A stretch of DNA of 64,000 nucleotides from Peribacillus frigoritolerans (GCF_030676415.1 NZ_JAUUTW010000001.1:248001-312000), one strand, 5' to 3'; shown: positions 19,000 to 28,729, counted from the first letter of the stretch. Notes: generated by a model from the letters alone, not told the origin. A program made the numbers and translations.

Positions 19000-19457
19000 A
19001 TCAGTCGGGAGCTGACTTTTTCCATAATGATTCCCATTGTAGTGGTGTGGGAGTACCGGGAGAAACCCTCGGAATAAGAAAAAATATTATAGTAAAGTGC
19101 GTTAACGGCTGAATTAGCATGAAGCGGTCAAAAGTCCGTGTCATATTTAGCTGCTTTTACAAAACGCGACCGTACCTTTTTAGTGGTTGATTTTTGTTTG
19201 CATAAAAGGCATTCCATGCTTTTGTCATATAGAGGATGGATACCTTCGATGGAGATTACCCCTTACTGTAATTCGGGATTGGGTCTAATGGAACGGCTCG
19301 TTTTACCTATATCTATTATAAAGTAATTTTTGTTGGTAAAATAGGTGGGGGTATATGAATTTTTTCAAGCTGGAAAATTGAGCGTGGGAATTTCTTTGGT
19401 ATATACTATAAAGAGAAATAGTTGTATCTCACATATCAGAAGAAGGAGGGATTTATT
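19000..19457 (+). other. Intergenic region yuzB-yutM, no gene seen
   Basis: About 460 bp without a credible coding frame. A 62-codon frame at 19138-19326 has no ribosome site or recognisable product. The stretch just before yutM is A+T-rich and includes TATACTATAAA near 19402-19412, a possible -10 region. Confidence 0.4.
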
Positions 19458-19820
19458 GTGAGTGAAGTTGTTCAAATAACGGAAGCTGCCGCTTTTCAGA
19501 TAAAAGAAATGATGAAACAAAATGGTGAAGAGGGTTCCTTTTTAAGAGTGGCCGTTAAAGGCGGAGGCTGCAGTGGATTATCCTACGGAATGGGTTTTGA
19601 ACAAGAGCCCGGAGAAAAAGATAGCCAGCTGGAACAGTTTGATATTAAGATCCTTGTTGATGGCGAGGATGCAGATATATTGAATGGAACGGTAATTGAT
19701 TATAAACAAACGATGATGGGTGGAGGCTTTACGATCGAAAATCCAAATGCCATCGCTTCATGCGGTTGCGGGTCTTCCTTCAAAACGGCAAAAAACGCCG
19801 GTACGCCGGAGAACTGCTAA
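19458..19820 (+). CDS. yutM: HesB/IscA A-type Fe-S carrier YutM (ErpA-like)
   Basis: A 120-aa A-type Fe-S carrier with the three conserved cysteines C38 (GGGCSGL) and C102, C104 (SCGCGSSF). It receives clusters from the SUF machinery and delivers them to targets. The start is GTG 19458 behind AGAAGGAGGG; a longer in-frame extension from 19422 runs through that ribosome site and is rejected. A terminator follows directly. Confidence 0.9.
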   Translation: MSEVVQITEAAAFQIKEMMKQNGEEGSFLRVAVKGGGCSGLSYGMGFEQEPGEKDSQLEQFDIKILVDGEDADILNGTVIDYKQTMMGGGFTIENPNAIASCGCGSSFKTAKNAGTPENC

Positions 19821-19840
19821 GAAACTCTAATACTTTAGAA

Positions 19841-19876
19841 AAGGGGGGCACTTTAACTAGTGCCCTCCTTAGTTTT
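19841..19876 (+). terminator. Terminator after yutM
   Basis: AAGGGGGGCACT pairs with AGTGCCCTCCTT, followed by AGTTTTT. Confidence 0.7.
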
Positions 19877-19973
19877 TAGGAAAAAGGAGTTCGGAATTTT
19901 CTCATCCCGAACCATGATCAAGACTAGGTTAGTGAATGGTCGGAATAGTGCTCCAGATGAAAACGATTGGAAC

Positions 19974-20028
19974 GTTTTTTAAAGAAAAAACTGTAGGCAA
20001 ACTCGCTTTCTTCGAATTTGTCTACAGT
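19974..20028 (-). terminator. Long hairpin, probable terminator of the SDR remnant
   Basis: ACTGTAGGCAAACTCG (19990-20005) pairs over 16 bp, with two G-U pairs, with 20013-20028. On the minus strand it is followed by TTTTTTCTTT. It resembles hairpin sequences I recall as dispersed among Bacillus intergenic regions. Confidence 0.6.
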
Positions 20029-20079
20029 CTAGGGAGCACTTTAACAAGTGTTGCCTTTTACATGCTTATATTTGCTGCC

Positions 20080-20743
20080 TTAAATATTGTTCAGGGCCTC
20101 TTTGATTCGGAGGGTGCCACTGAAAATCTTGAATGTTTTATTGAATGTTTTTTCCTCTATGACTGATTGGGCAAGAACGGCGGCGACATCGGTTCTTGGA
20201 ATGGACTTATTAGTATGATCCACTTTCTCATCCGCAAAGATTTTTCCTATGGCTTGTTCATTTGTCAAAGTAACCGGCCGGACAATTGTGTATGTCAGCT
20301 CGCTTGCTTTTAAATATTCATCGGCATCATGCTTTGCTTCGAGATAATGGCGCATTCCTTCTTGGGCTTGTTCCGGATTATCAGAACCGAAAGAGCTTAA
20401 CATGACAAAACGTTCAATACCATTCTTCTTGGCGGCATCAACCAGTTTAATGGCTCCATTCTTATCCACAGCTGTCGTTTTATCCGGCCCTGTTTTTGGT
20501 CCAGATCAGCCGGCAAAAATGTTGGCTTCCATGTTATCCACTGCTTTATCCACATTTCCCTCTAAATCTGCAAGGATTGGATGTCCGCCGAGTTCTTTTA
20601 TCGTTTGAGCCTGTTCCTCTTTCCGGATCATCCCGTATACAGTCATTTGCGGATTTTTTTGATAATTCCCCAATGAGCTTCTTTCCGGTCGTTCCGTTGG
20701 CTCCTGCAATTAAAATGTTTATATAGGTGCATTCCCCTTTCAT
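20080..20743 (-). pseudogene. Broken atypical SDR / NmrA-like NAD(P)-binding reductase gene
   Basis: An N-terminal Rossmann segment ILIAGANGTTGKKL (20684-20743) is frameshifted into a second frame containing MTVYGMIRKEEQAQ. That frame meets an in-frame TGA at about 20504, after which reading continues unchanged into RFVMLSSFGSDNP (20080-20469). The expected start codon seems to have become ATA (just before AAC ATT TTA). Joined, it gives a reductase of roughly 210 residues like YwnB/YhfK. Three independent lesions argue for a dead gene. Confidence 0.8.
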
Positions 20744-20837
20744 GGCTTCTCCTACTCTTTACCCTTAGAATGACTAGGGTAAGCACTGTGGATAACTAAT
20801 GAGAAAAAGTTATCCACAATCATCGGATTGGGGACAA

Positions 20838-20868
20838 CAAAAAACCCGGCTATGAAAGCCGGGTTATT
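20838..20868 (-). terminator. Terminator of yumC
   Basis: AACCCGGCT pairs with AGCCGGGTT. Read on the minus strand it is followed by a T-tract. Confidence 0.75.
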
Positions 20869-20876
20869 GCGTGATT

Positions 20877-21869
20877 TTAAAACATGGAAGAACTGTGCAT
20901 CGGCTGAACTTTTGCTTTTGGGTCAATATATTGTTTGGCGTGATTGACGGCAGTGGGTGCCTCACCAAAACCACTTGCAATTAATTTTACTTTGCCATCA
21001 TATGTTGCAATATCACCTGCTGCATAAATTCCCGGGATATTCGTTTCCATTCTGGAATTCACCAAAATACTGTTCTTCTGGATATCAAGTCCCCATTCCT
21101 TAATGGGACCAAGAGAAGAAACGAAGCCATAATTGACGATGACTGCATCTACCTCCATGGTCTCTGTATCTTCACCATTTGTATCCTTGATGACAATTGT
21201 ATGAATCCGTCCGTCGGTACCAATCAACTCTGAAGGTATGTAAGGAGTCTTTATTTCAACTTTTGAATTTTTAAGTGTTTCTACACTATGTTCGTGGGCA
21301 CGGAATTTATCTCTTCTGTGAATGATGCTCACTTTCTCGGCGATCGGTTCCAGCATTAGGGCCCAGTCCACTGCTGAATCCCCACCTCCGAAGACCACCA
21401 CTTTTTTGCCGGCAAAATGATTGAGGTCGTCGATGAAATAGTGAAGGTTGCCGCTTTCATATTTTTTTGCATCATCAATTTCAATCCGGCGGGGTTGGAA
21501 AGCCCCATTTCCAGCTGTGATGATAATCGTTTTGGAGTAATGGATTTCTTTATCGGTCGTTAATTTGAAAACTCCATCGGCTTGCTTTTCGACTTCTTGA
21601 ACGGCTTGTTCCAGGACAACATCCTGTTCGAACTTTGCCATTTGTTCTTTCAAATTATTCACTAGCTCCTGAGCGAGCACTTTGGGGAAACCAGCGATAT
21701 CATAGATGTATTTCTCAGGATAAAGGGCCGACAATTGTCCGCCTAATTGTGGTAGGCTCTCGATGATTTTTACGGATGCCTGCCTCATTCCTCCATAAAA
21801 TGCAGTGAATAATCCAACTGGGCCTCCGCCAATGATGGTAATATCATAAACTTTTTCATTAACTTCCAA
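20877..21869 (-). CDS. yumC: Ferredoxin-NADP+ reductase type 2, YumC
   Basis: A 330-aa thioredoxin-reductase-like ferredoxin/flavodoxin-NADP+ reductase, essential in B. subtilis. The FAD-binding GGGPVG is at 14-19 and the NADP-binding GGGDSA at 161-166; the thioredoxin-reductase CxxC is absent, as expected for the FNR branch. A C-terminal FAD motif AAGDIA is followed by a [11 protein letters not shown] region. The start is TTG 21869 behind GGAGGG. It is divergent from yumB across 475 bp. Confidence 0.9.
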   Translation of the reverse strand: MEVNEKVYDITIIGGGPVGLFTAFYGGMRQASVKIIESLPQLGGQLSALYPEKYIYDIAGFPKVLAQELVNNLKEQMAKFEQDVVLEQAVQEVEKQADGVFKLTTDKEIHYSKTIIITAGNGAFQPRRIEIDDAKKYESGNLHYFIDDLNHFAGKKVVVFGGGDSAVDWALMLEPIAEKVSIIHRRDKFRAHEHSVETLKNSKVEIKTPYIPSELIGTDGRIHTIVIKDTNGEDTETMEVDAVIVNYGFVSSLGPIKEWGLDIQKNSILVNSRMETNIPGIYAAGDIATYDGKVKLIASGFGEAPTAVNHAKQYIDPKAKVQPMHSSSMF

Positions 21870-22224
21870 CGTTATCCCTCCGATATACTAGGTTTGCTGA
21901 AATTTATCTTCTTATTTTAACATAGATGATCTTTTAAAAAACGGATAAAGTTTGAAAAATGAGAAAGTTTTGACTATATATGGACAGTTTCATGATGAAT
22001 GTTCTTTATCCTCTTTCAAAAGTGGGTGAAATTACGGTTTACCAATGTTAAGCATATCGTATAAATATGGTTCGGAACTGGGTGAAAAATACCGTTTTTC
22101 GGCTTTATTTTAACCTGAAAAAGTTCGGTTTGTTACTTGAAAAAGGTATGGAAAAAGACTAATATTTACTTAGACATCATTTGGTAAAATTTTTATGAAT
22201 TTTTTATGACATTTACGAAGTGTT
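21870..22224. other. yumC-yumB divergent intergenic region
   Basis: A+T-rich spacer carrying the yumC promoter and upstream control sequence. Two imperfect copies of GGGTGAAA followed by TACSGTTT occur near 22024 and 22080. No coding frame is seen. Confidence 0.4.
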
Positions 22225-22242
22225 ACGTGAAATACGTCACAA
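22225..22242 (+). promoter_or_regulatory. Rex-like operator upstream of yumB
   Basis: ACGTGAAATACGTCACAA matches 11 of 14 defined positions of the Rex consensus TTGTGAA-N4-TTCACAA. It lies 18 bp upstream of TATAAT (22261-22266). Rex senses NADH/NAD+ and controls ndh in B. subtilis. Confidence 0.5.
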
Positions 22243-22344
22243 ATGTATAAGAGTGCTTTTTATAATGGAAATTAATAAGATAGACAATATATTTTAGTTA
22301 TGGAAAGCATCACAAGAAAATATCGTAAAGGTGGAAGAATACTT

Positions 22345-23559
22345 TTGAAAAAGCCAACAATCGTTGTTTTAGGAGCAGGTTATGGTGGATTGATGACTGT
22401 TACTCGCTTACAGAAGGCATTAGGTCAAAATGAAGCAGAAATCGTATTAGTTAACAAAAATGATTACCACTATGAAACAACATGGCTGCATGAGGCATCC
22501 GCTGGAACGCTTCATCATGATCGTGTCCGCTACCCAATCAAAAGTGTCATTAACAGCAAAGTTAAATTCATCCAGGATTCTGTTTTGGAAGTGAAAACAG
22601 AGAACAAAAAGGTCATCCTTGAAAACGGCGAAATTTCTTATGATTATTTAGTGATTGGACTTGGACCTGAATCGGAAACATTCGGAATCCAAGGGCTAAA
22701 AGAATATGCTTTTTCTATCTCTAACGTGAACACTGCACGAAAAATCCGTGACCATATCCAATTGCAATTCGCTACGTACAGTTCTGAGGTCGAGAAGAAT
22801 GAAGACCGCTTGACGATCGTTGTTGGAGGAGCAGGATTTACGGGTATCGAATTCCTTGGCGAATTGGCTAACCGTGTCCCTGAACTTTGTAAAGAATACG
22901 ACATCGATTTCCAAAAGGTCCGTATGTACTGTGTGGAGGCAGCACCAGCCGTCCTCCCTGGCTTCGATCCGGAATTGGTGGATTATGCAGTATCTTACCT
23001 TGAGAAAAAAGGTGTGGAATTCAAAATCGGTACACCGATCAAGGGGGCGACTCCTGAAGGCATCATCGTGGCAAAAGGCGAAGATGAAGTGGAAGAAATC
23101 AAGGCGGGAACTGTTGTATGGGCAGCTGGCGTACGTGGTAACTCCGTGATAGAGGCTTCCGGTTTTGAAGCTATGCGCGGACGTATAAAAGTGAACCTAG
23201 ACATGCGGGCTCCGGGTCATGACGATATTTTCATCGTAGGGGATTGCGCTTTGATCATCAACGAGGAGATTAATCGTCCATATCCACCTACTGCACAAAT
23301 AGCTATGCAGCAAGGTGAGGTCATTGCGAAGAACCTGACTAAATTGGTTCGTAACGAAAGCGACCTTGAAACGTTCACTTTCGAAAACAAAGGAACGGTA
23401 TGTTCACTCGGTGAAGACAACGCGATTGGTGTTGTATTCGGCAAGAAGGTTACAGGTAAGACTGCATCATTCATGAAGAAAATGGTTGATAACAGAGCAT
23501 TGTTAATGATTGGCGGAGCTTCCCTTGTTGCTAAAAAAGGTAAATTCAACGTCCTTTAA
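22345..23559 (+). CDS. yumB: Type II NADH:quinone oxidoreductase YumB
   Basis: A 404-aa NDH-2 flavoprotein transferring electrons from NADH to menaquinone without proton pumping. The FAD motif GAGYGG lies near residues 10-15, the NAD motif [11 protein letters not shown] near 160, and the second FAD motif IVGDCA near 300. The C-terminal part is amphipathic, suited to membrane association. I chose TTG 22345 behind AAAGGTGGA, which matches the family N-terminus; an upstream ATG at 22300 has no ribosome site. A Rex-like box and -10 element lie upstream. Confidence 0.9.
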   Translation: MKKPTIVVLGAGYGGLMTVTRLQKALGQNEAEIVLVNKNDYHYETTWLHEASAGTLHHDRVRYPIKSVINSKVKFIQDSVLEVKTENKKVILENGEISYDYLVIGLGPESETFGIQGLKEYAFSISNVNTARKIRDHIQLQFATYSSEVEKNEDRLTIVVGGAGFTGIEFLGELANRVPELCKEYDIDFQKVRMYCVEAAPAVLPGFDPELVDYAVSYLEKKGVEFKIGTPIKGATPEGIIVAKGEDEVEEIKAGTVVWAAGVRGNSVIEASGFEAMRGRIKVNLDMRAPGHDDIFIVGDCALIINEEINRPYPPTAQIAMQQGEVIAKNLTKLVRNESDLETFTFENKGTVCSLGEDNAIGVVFGKKVTGKTASFMKKMVDNRALLMIGGASLVAKKGKFNVL

Positions 23560-23579
23560 TTTTTCGATAGATCAATAAT

Positions 23580-23612
23580 GGCCATTTGGGGATTGTCCCC
23601 GAATGGCTTTTT
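23580..23612 (+). terminator. Terminator after yumB
   Basis: GCCATT-GGGGA pairs with TCCCC-AATGGC, followed by TTTTT. Confidence 0.75.
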
Positions 23613-23796
23613 CATTGGCATTCTCATGCTTGTTGGGTGTGCCATTCGAGGGGAGTATGCACTTTTCTTATGCGGAATATAATGGGGATGACGAAGCTTA
23701 ATCAAGGAAAGGATCCTTAATCTTTGGCATCATCTTATGCTTTTCTGCTGGTTGGAGTTTACACTAATTATAAGGAATGTAGGGGAAGTGGGTTTT

Positions 23797-24276
23797 GTGG
23801 AACGATGCAAAAATGTTTGGCTGGCAGTGTCCGGCCTTGTGATATCTGAAAATGGTGAGTGGCTGGTCGTGAACAAAAGGTATGGCGGATTGAAAGGGCA
23901 ATGGTCGCTTCCGGCAGGTTTTGTAAAAAATGATGAAACCGTCGATGAAGCTGTCGTAAGGGAAGTGTTGGAGGAGACGGGGATTCATACAGAAATCGAA
24001 GGCATTGTGGGAGTGAGAAGCGGAGTCATCAAAGGGGATATAAGTGATAATATGTTGATATTTTTACTTAAACCGATCAGTTTTGACGTAACCGCTCAAT
24101 TGGATGAATTATATGAAGCTAAATTTTATGACCCTGATTTACTCATACAGGAGGGGAAGCAATCCTTATTATTGGAACAGCTTTTAGCTTTTAAAAAGGA
24201 AAGAATGCAGACGATGCTAGACGGGTTGAACCCGGGAGACCAATTTGGATATACATCATATAAATTATTCATGTGA
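23797..24276 (+). CDS. Nudix hydrolase
   Basis: A 159-aa Nudix hydrolase. The full Nudix box runs from G41 to about residue 63, with the REVLEETG core. Such enzymes cleave nucleoside diphosphates linked to another group; the substrate cannot be read from the sequence. I chose GTG 23797 behind AGGGGAAG; an in-frame extension back to 23737 adds untypical residues. It is probably independent of yumB, which ends in a terminator. Confidence 0.85.
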   Translation: MERCKNVWLAVSGLVISENGEWLVVNKRYGGLKGQWSLPAGFVKNDETVDEAVVREVLEETGIHTEIEGIVGVRSGVIKGDISDNMLIFLLKPISFDVTAQLDELYEAKFYDPDLLIQEGKQSLLLEQLLAFKKERMQTMLDGLNPGDQFGYTSYKLFM

Positions 24277-24383
24277 TTTGGGTAATTATCTTTTCTTCGG
24301 TATTATTTGGAATAAGTCGTTGACGCAGCAATTATTTTTTCAGTAAACTAAAGATGTCGCTTTTAAGGAGGGTCAAGAATAAC

Positions 24384-24701
24384 ATGCCATTGCCTGTTTT
24401 AATTATCTCAATACTCTTATTTTTCATATTGTTTTTCGGAATTGGCTTTTTGCTGAATATGCTCTTTCGTTCTTCGTGGATCATGGTCATCTTATTTCCA
24501 CTCGTCTTCATCATCATTGTCAATGAAACAAAGCTCATAGAATATTTTAGAAATCCGGGAATCTCTTTTTCTAATCTTGGAACGAACCTTACATCCTTGC
24601 ATACGGCAGACATCATCATTTTATCAAGTGGGCTGCTTGGCGCGGTTTTAGCTGGAGTGGTCATCAGGATTCTAAGGAATAAAGGATATCAAATGTTTTG
24701 A
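24384..24701 (+). CDS. yuiB: Membrane protein YuiB
   Basis: A 105-aa membrane protein with three hydrophobic helices (about residues 4-26, 30-48 and 76-97), matching the YuiB family of Bacillus; the function is unknown. I chose ATG 24384 behind TAAGGAGGG. The in-frame ATG at 24354 lies before that ribosome site. It has its own terminator before yuiC. Confidence 0.75.
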   Translation: MPLPVLIISILLFFILFFGIGFLLNMLFRSSWIMVILFPLVFIIIVNETKLIEYFRNPGISFSNLGTNLTSLHTADIIILSSGLLGAVLAGVVIRILRNKGYQMF

Positions 24702-24708
24702 AAGTGGG

Positions 24709-24740
24709 AAGGGCCGTCAATTATGGACGGTCCTTTTTTT
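24709..24740 (+). terminator. Terminator after yuiB
   Basis: AAGG-GCCGTC pairs with GACGG-CCTT, followed by seven T residues. Confidence 0.8.
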
Positions 24741-24831
24741 GTAAGGAAAATTGGATCTTTTCATGCTTCATGAATACTTTCACTCTGGAAAGGGAACAAA
24801 TATCCTTGTGAGAGGAGTGGAACTAATACAT

Positions 24832-25524
24832 ATGAAGATTGTAAAGGCATTATTTTTGAGGGTTGCTATTATCATATTATTTATCTTGGCCATCGACTCA
24901 ACCTTAAATCATGTTTTTGGGGCTGTGCTTGAAGATCATCCTTTTGAAGAGGCAATGAGACAACATCGAATGCTTGGTCTCGAATATAAAGCGATCCATA
25001 GTGGAGGTCAAGTGGCAACGCTAATGGCATCGGCATCCACTAGCAATGGTCCCACGACGATAGCGGAGGCAATCGAACTCTCGAAATACCCGAAGCATGA
25101 AGTTTTGGCTACGGGATATACAGCAGGGTATGAGTCAACCGGAAAGTACCCGGAAAGCCCATCCTATGGAATCACATATTCAGGGGTGAAGGTGAAACGG
25201 GATCTGTTTTCCACCATTGCCGCCGATCTTGCCGTATTCCCTCTCGGAACCATCCTTTGGATTCCGGGCTATGGATATGGGGTTGTAGCCGACAAGGGTG
25301 GTGCGATCAAAGGGAACCACCTGGATCTATACTACGAAACGGTACAAGATGTGTATGAGAACTGGGGAAAGAAAACCCTTGAAGTATATATTGTCCAAAA
25401 AGGGAACGGGGAGTTATCCGAAGAACAGTTAAGCAAGTTGAATGAAACCAAGATCAGGCAGGTATTCAAGCCGAAAATCGCTGAGAAAACACTGAACGAG
25501 AATGTATCTTCCTTTGCTTTTTAA
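24832..25524 (+). CDS. yuiC: 3D (three-aspartate) domain protein YuiC
   Basis: A 230-aa protein with one N-terminal signal-anchor helix (about residues 5-25) and a C-terminal 3D domain (about 90-190). This is the MltA-like double-psi barrel with aspartates in VVADKGG and NHLDLYY. The family comprises lytic-transglycosylase-like or stationary-phase survival (Sps) cell-wall enzymes. ATG 24832 lies 14 bp after GAGGAG; the longer frame from 24751 overlaps the yuiB terminator region. It acts outside the membrane on peptidoglycan, by inference. Confidence 0.8.
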   Translation: MKIVKALFLRVAIIILFILAIDSTLNHVFGAVLEDHPFEEAMRQHRMLGLEYKAIHSGGQVATLMASASTSNGPTTIAEAIELSKYPKHEVLATGYTAGYESTGKYPESPSYGITYSGVKVKRDLFSTIAADLAVFPLGTILWIPGYGYGVVADKGGAIKGNHLDLYYETVQDVYENWGKKTLEVYIVQKGNGELSEEQLSKLNETKIRQVFKPKIAEKTLNENVSSFAF

Positions 25525-25560
25525 TGATTGATAGGCAAATCGGAGAAAGTGAAGGTGAAA

Positions 25561-25589
25561 GGCTGCCTCAATTAAGGCAGCCTTTTTGA
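25561..25589 (+). terminator. Terminator after yuiC
   Basis: GGCTGCCT pairs with AGGCAGCC, followed by TTTTTGATT. Confidence 0.75.
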
Positions 25590-25612
25590 TTGTCTGTTTC
25601 ATTGGAACGCCC

Positions 25613-26410
25613 TTAGGCCATGCTTTTGTAGGCTTCAGGATGCAAGGTCTTTGCCAATTTGGAAAGCCCATCCAGTAAACGCGGGGAAGGCCGGCAGAAT
25701 AAAGGTTCTTCCATGATGTGAATATTGTTATTCCGGACCGCCTTCATATCGGTCCACCCTTTCCGTTTCTTGACCAGTTCTGGGTTTACTTTTCGTAAAG
25801 GGACACCGACCCAAGCTAAGCAAATATGGTCGGGATCCTTTTTTTGGACCTCTTCGGAAGTGACTTGGATGCTTGCCATGTCGACATCTTCGAAAAGGTT
25901 ATATCCTCCTGCAAGCCGGCTGATCTCGGATAACCAATTAACTCCCCCTGGGCTGAATAAGGGATTAGGCCACCATTCCCAATACAGGGACGGCTTTGTT
26001 TCGATTTTGTCGGCGACGTTTTTATATTGAAGGATGGCCTCACGGAATTTGGCAGCCTGTTCCTCTGCTTTTTCCTTAAGATCCATGGCCTCGCCCAAGG
26101 TCAGTAAATCTTTTGCGATATCTTCAAGTGATTGCGGGTTGAAGATGATATGAGGGATGTTCCGTTCTTTTAGCCCCTCAACATTTTTTTCCATGCCCGG
26201 TACACTCAGTGAAGCCAGCACCAAATCGGGTTTGAGTGATTCTACATGATCAATATCAATCGATAAATCGGGCCCCACCTTAGGAAGGTGCTGTATGGTT
26301 TCAGGCCAATCAGAGTAGTCATCGATGGCGATCAGCTGATCTTCAATCCCTAGATATGTGCAAAGTTCCGTATTGCTGGGGCAAAGAGAGATTATTTTCA
26401 AATTGAACAC
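25613..26410 (-). CDS. Orphan cobalamin/BtuF-like substrate-binding protein without signal peptide
   Basis: A 265-aa periplasmic-binding-protein fold of the BtuF/FepB (PF01497) type: an N-terminal ISLCPSNTELCTYLG, a long central helix, and a C-terminal lobe. Unlike transport members it has no signal peptide or lipobox and no permease or ATPase neighbours, so it is probably cytoplasmic. The GTG at 26410 directly abuts the yuiD stop TAG; TTG 26401 is the alternative start. Translational coupling with yuiD is likely. Ligand binding (corrinoid or iron chelate) is inferred from the family only. Confidence 0.75.
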   Translation of the reverse strand: MFNLKIISLCPSNTELCTYLGIEDQLIAIDDYSDWPETIQHLPKVGPDLSIDIDHVESLKPDLVLASLSVPGMEKNVEGLKERNIPHIIFNPQSLEDIAKDLLTLGEAMDLKEKAEEQAAKFREAILQYKNVADKIETKPSLYWEWWPNPLFSPGGVNWLSEISRLAGGYNLFEDVDMASIQVTSEEVQKKDPDHICLAWVGVPLRKVNPELVKKRKGWTDMKAVRNNNIHIMEEPLFCRPSPRLLDGLSKLAKTLHPEAYKSMA

Positions 26411-26893
26411 CTACCCTTGAAAGATGAAAAAGTGAAGTGCCAGTGCAATGAATACTCCGGTCAAGGCTCCGAAAAATACCTCGATTGGCTTATGGCCCAA
26501 CAGTTCCTTTAATTGTTGCTGTTTCTGTTTATCTGCTTTTTTCTGCCAGTTTTTTGCTTGCTCGACAAATGTATTGAAGTCGGTAACGAGCTGGTTCAAG
26601 ACGGCTGCCTGTTCTCCTGCCTGCCGTCTCACTCCTGTCGCATCGAACATCGTGATGATTGCAAAGATCGCGGCAACTGCAAATACAGGGGAATCCATTC
26701 CGGTTTCGATCCCTACCGCTACGGTTAGGGCTGACACGGCCGCAGAGTGGGAGCTTGGCATACCGCCTGTGGAGTTAATGAGTGACCAGTTCACTTTACG
26801 AAATGCTATGAAGTGGATGGGCACTTTAATGAATTGAGCAAAGAAAATGGCAATCAATGCTGCGATTAAAGGGAAGTTGAGTAATAATTCCAA
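26411..26893 (-). CDS. yuiD: Divergent PAP2 family membrane protein YuiD (DUF212)
   Basis: A 160-aa DUF212 protein, a divergent acid phosphatase/vanadium haloperoxidase-related membrane family. The conserved STGGMPSSHSA (about residues 41-51) corresponds to the phosphatase-type PSSH motif, with membrane helices around it and near the C-terminus. The substrate is unknown, possibly a lipid phosphate. The start is TTG 26893 behind AGAAGG. The orphan binding protein follows with no gap. Confidence 0.85.
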   Translation of the reverse strand: MELLLNFPLIAALIAIFFAQFIKVPIHFIAFRKVNWSLINSTGGMPSSHSAAVSALTVAVGIETGMDSPVFAVAAIFAIITMFDATGVRRQAGEQAAVLNQLVTDFNTFVEQAKNWQKKADKQKQQQLKELLGHKPIEVFFGALTGVFIALALHFFIFQG

Positions 26894-27163
26894 GAGTATC
26901 AGCCTTCTTTCTAGTTATAAGTAAAGATGAAATCCATATATGGGTAAATGCATCCTGCTCGGAATAAGGCCCTTATTATTAGTTCCATTCAGTCCTGTCG
27001 ATTCCCTGCTGGCATAAGTATAAATATGATCTTTCTTATACTATTACTCTAAAGTCACCCATTCTAAACTATATCCCTTGTTATTATTATTTTCGCGGGC
27101 CTTATTCGAAAATTTTTGAAGATTTCGTTATAATGAATGTAATCGAATGGAGGAGGTAGCAGA

Positions 27164-28669
27164 ATGTTCTTAGTAAAAGATTCCTTGAATATAGATTTGA
27201 TTGACGAATGCTTGATTCTAGGCGTATTTGACAGACCCGTAAAATTTACAGGGATAGGAAAAGAAGCGGATGAACGATTGGACGGCCAGCTAACAGAGTT
27301 AGTGAAAGCCGGAGAAATCTCTTCCAAGAGAAAAGCAGTGGTCAAAATACATACATTAGGTAAATTAAGCGTAAAGAGGTTGATTTTTGTAGGGTTGGGC
27401 AAGGAAAAGGAGCTATCCTTTGAAACCCTCCGCGAAGCGTTGGGAAAAGCGCGTAAGACGATTAAAGAATCCAAGATTACGACTCTTTCGATCGCTTTGG
27501 ATACATTCACGACCGAAAACCTGGATGCATTGGACGCAGCGCATGCTTGTTCCGAGGCTTTCGAACTTGCTTCCTATAAATTTGACGGATACAAGCAAAA
27601 ATCGAACCAGGTCGAAAAAAGCCTTGAATCGATTACGGTTTACAGTGAATTTGATCAAGAAGAGGTCGGTGCCGCGCTTCATGTAGGGAGAATCTTCGGA
27701 AGGGCGACGAACTCAGCCAGAACATTGGTCAACACACCAGGCAATTTGTTGACTTCCACGGATATGGCGGATTATTCATCTGCCTTGGGCGAACGTTATG
27801 GTTTTGAAGTGGAGATACTCGAAAAGGAAGATATGCTCAAGTTGGGAATGGGCGCACTCCTTGCTGTCAATAAAGGTTCGGTCGAGCCTCCGAAAATGAT
27901 TGTCCTGAAGTATCAAGGTAAGGATGAATGGAAGGATGTTATCGGGTTGGTCGGTAAAGGCATCACATTCGATACGGGTGGATACTCATTGAAAACGAAG
28001 GCTGGAATCGTTGGAATGAAGACGGATATGGGCGGTGCGGCAGCTGTTTTAGGTGCCATGGAAATTATCGGCGAATTGGGACCGGACCAAAATGTCGTGG
28101 CTGTCATTCCTTCCACTGATAACATGATCAGCGGTGATGCATTCAAGCCGGATGATGTGATCACTGCCATGAGCGGCAAGACGATAGAGGTATTGAATAC
28201 GGATGCGGAAGGCCGTCTGGTTTTGGCGGATGCCATGACTTACGCTAAACATCATGGTGCTGACTATCTTATTGACGTTGCCACTTTAACGGGTGGTGTC
28301 ATAACGGCGCTGGGCATGGATATGACAGGTGCAATGACAAATGACACGGAATTCTATGAACAAGTGGTCAAAGCCTCAGAGGAGGCCGGGGAGCCCATTT
28401 GGAGATTGCCGATTACAGAAAAGGATAAAGAGCGGGTACGCAATAGTAAAATAGCGGATTTGAATAATTCACCTGGAGGGGCAGGACATGCGATCATGGG
28501 CGGGGCCTTCATCGGCGAATTTGCCGAAGACACTCCGTGGGTACATCTGGATATTGCTGGAACATCCACAACCTCGAGCAGCTCCGAATTGTGCACGGCA
28601 GGGGCTACCGGTGTCATGGCACGGACGCTTGCACTATTGGTTGAAACCTTTGAATCGAAAACAAGATGA
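27164..28669 (+). CDS. pepA: Leucyl aminopeptidase (cytosol aminopeptidase, M17)
   Basis: A 501-aa M17 dinuclear metallo-aminopeptidase (B. subtilis YuiE). The N-terminal domain spans about residues 1-170. The catalytic domain has [10 protein letters not shown] (264-273; metal-binding Lys265 and Asp) and the signature NTDAEGRL (345-352). It removes N-terminal residues from peptides in the cytoplasm. It has an ATG start behind GGAGGAGG; a TATAAT at 27129-27134 is a plausible -10. A strong terminator follows. Confidence 0.95.
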   Translation: MFLVKDSLNIDLIDECLILGVFDRPVKFTGIGKEADERLDGQLTELVKAGEISSKRKAVVKIHTLGKLSVKRLIFVGLGKEKELSFETLREALGKARKTIKESKITTLSIALDTFTTENLDALDAAHACSEAFELASYKFDGYKQKSNQVEKSLESITVYSEFDQEEVGAALHVGRIFGRATNSARTLVNTPGNLLTSTDMADYSSALGERYGFEVEILEKEDMLKLGMGALLAVNKGSVEPPKMIVLKYQGKDEWKDVIGLVGKGITFDTGGYSLKTKAGIVGMKTDMGGAAAVLGAMEIIGELGPDQNVVAVIPSTDNMISGDAFKPDDVITAMSGKTIEVLNTDAEGRLVLADAMTYAKHHGADYLIDVATLTGGVITALGMDMTGAMTNDTEFYEQVVKASEEAGEPIWRLPITEKDKERVRNSKIADLNNSPGGAGHAIMGGAFIGEFAEDTPWVHLDIAGTSTTSSSSELCTAGATGVMARTLALLVETFESKTR

Positions 28670-28679
28670 ACCCAAATAT

Positions 28680-28711
28680 CCGAAGCCGAAAAAAAGGCTT
28701 CGGTTTTTTTA
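28680..28711 (+). terminator. Terminator after pepA
   Basis: CCGAAGCC pairs with GGCTTCGG, followed by seven T residues. Confidence 0.8.
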
Positions 28712-28729
28712 CCAAAAAGGTGTTGGACG

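Noticed and set aside
19936-20166. A 76-codon frame with an apparent membrane segment
   Set aside because: It runs through the long hairpin and into the antisense of the dead reductase gene; no plausible ribosome site.
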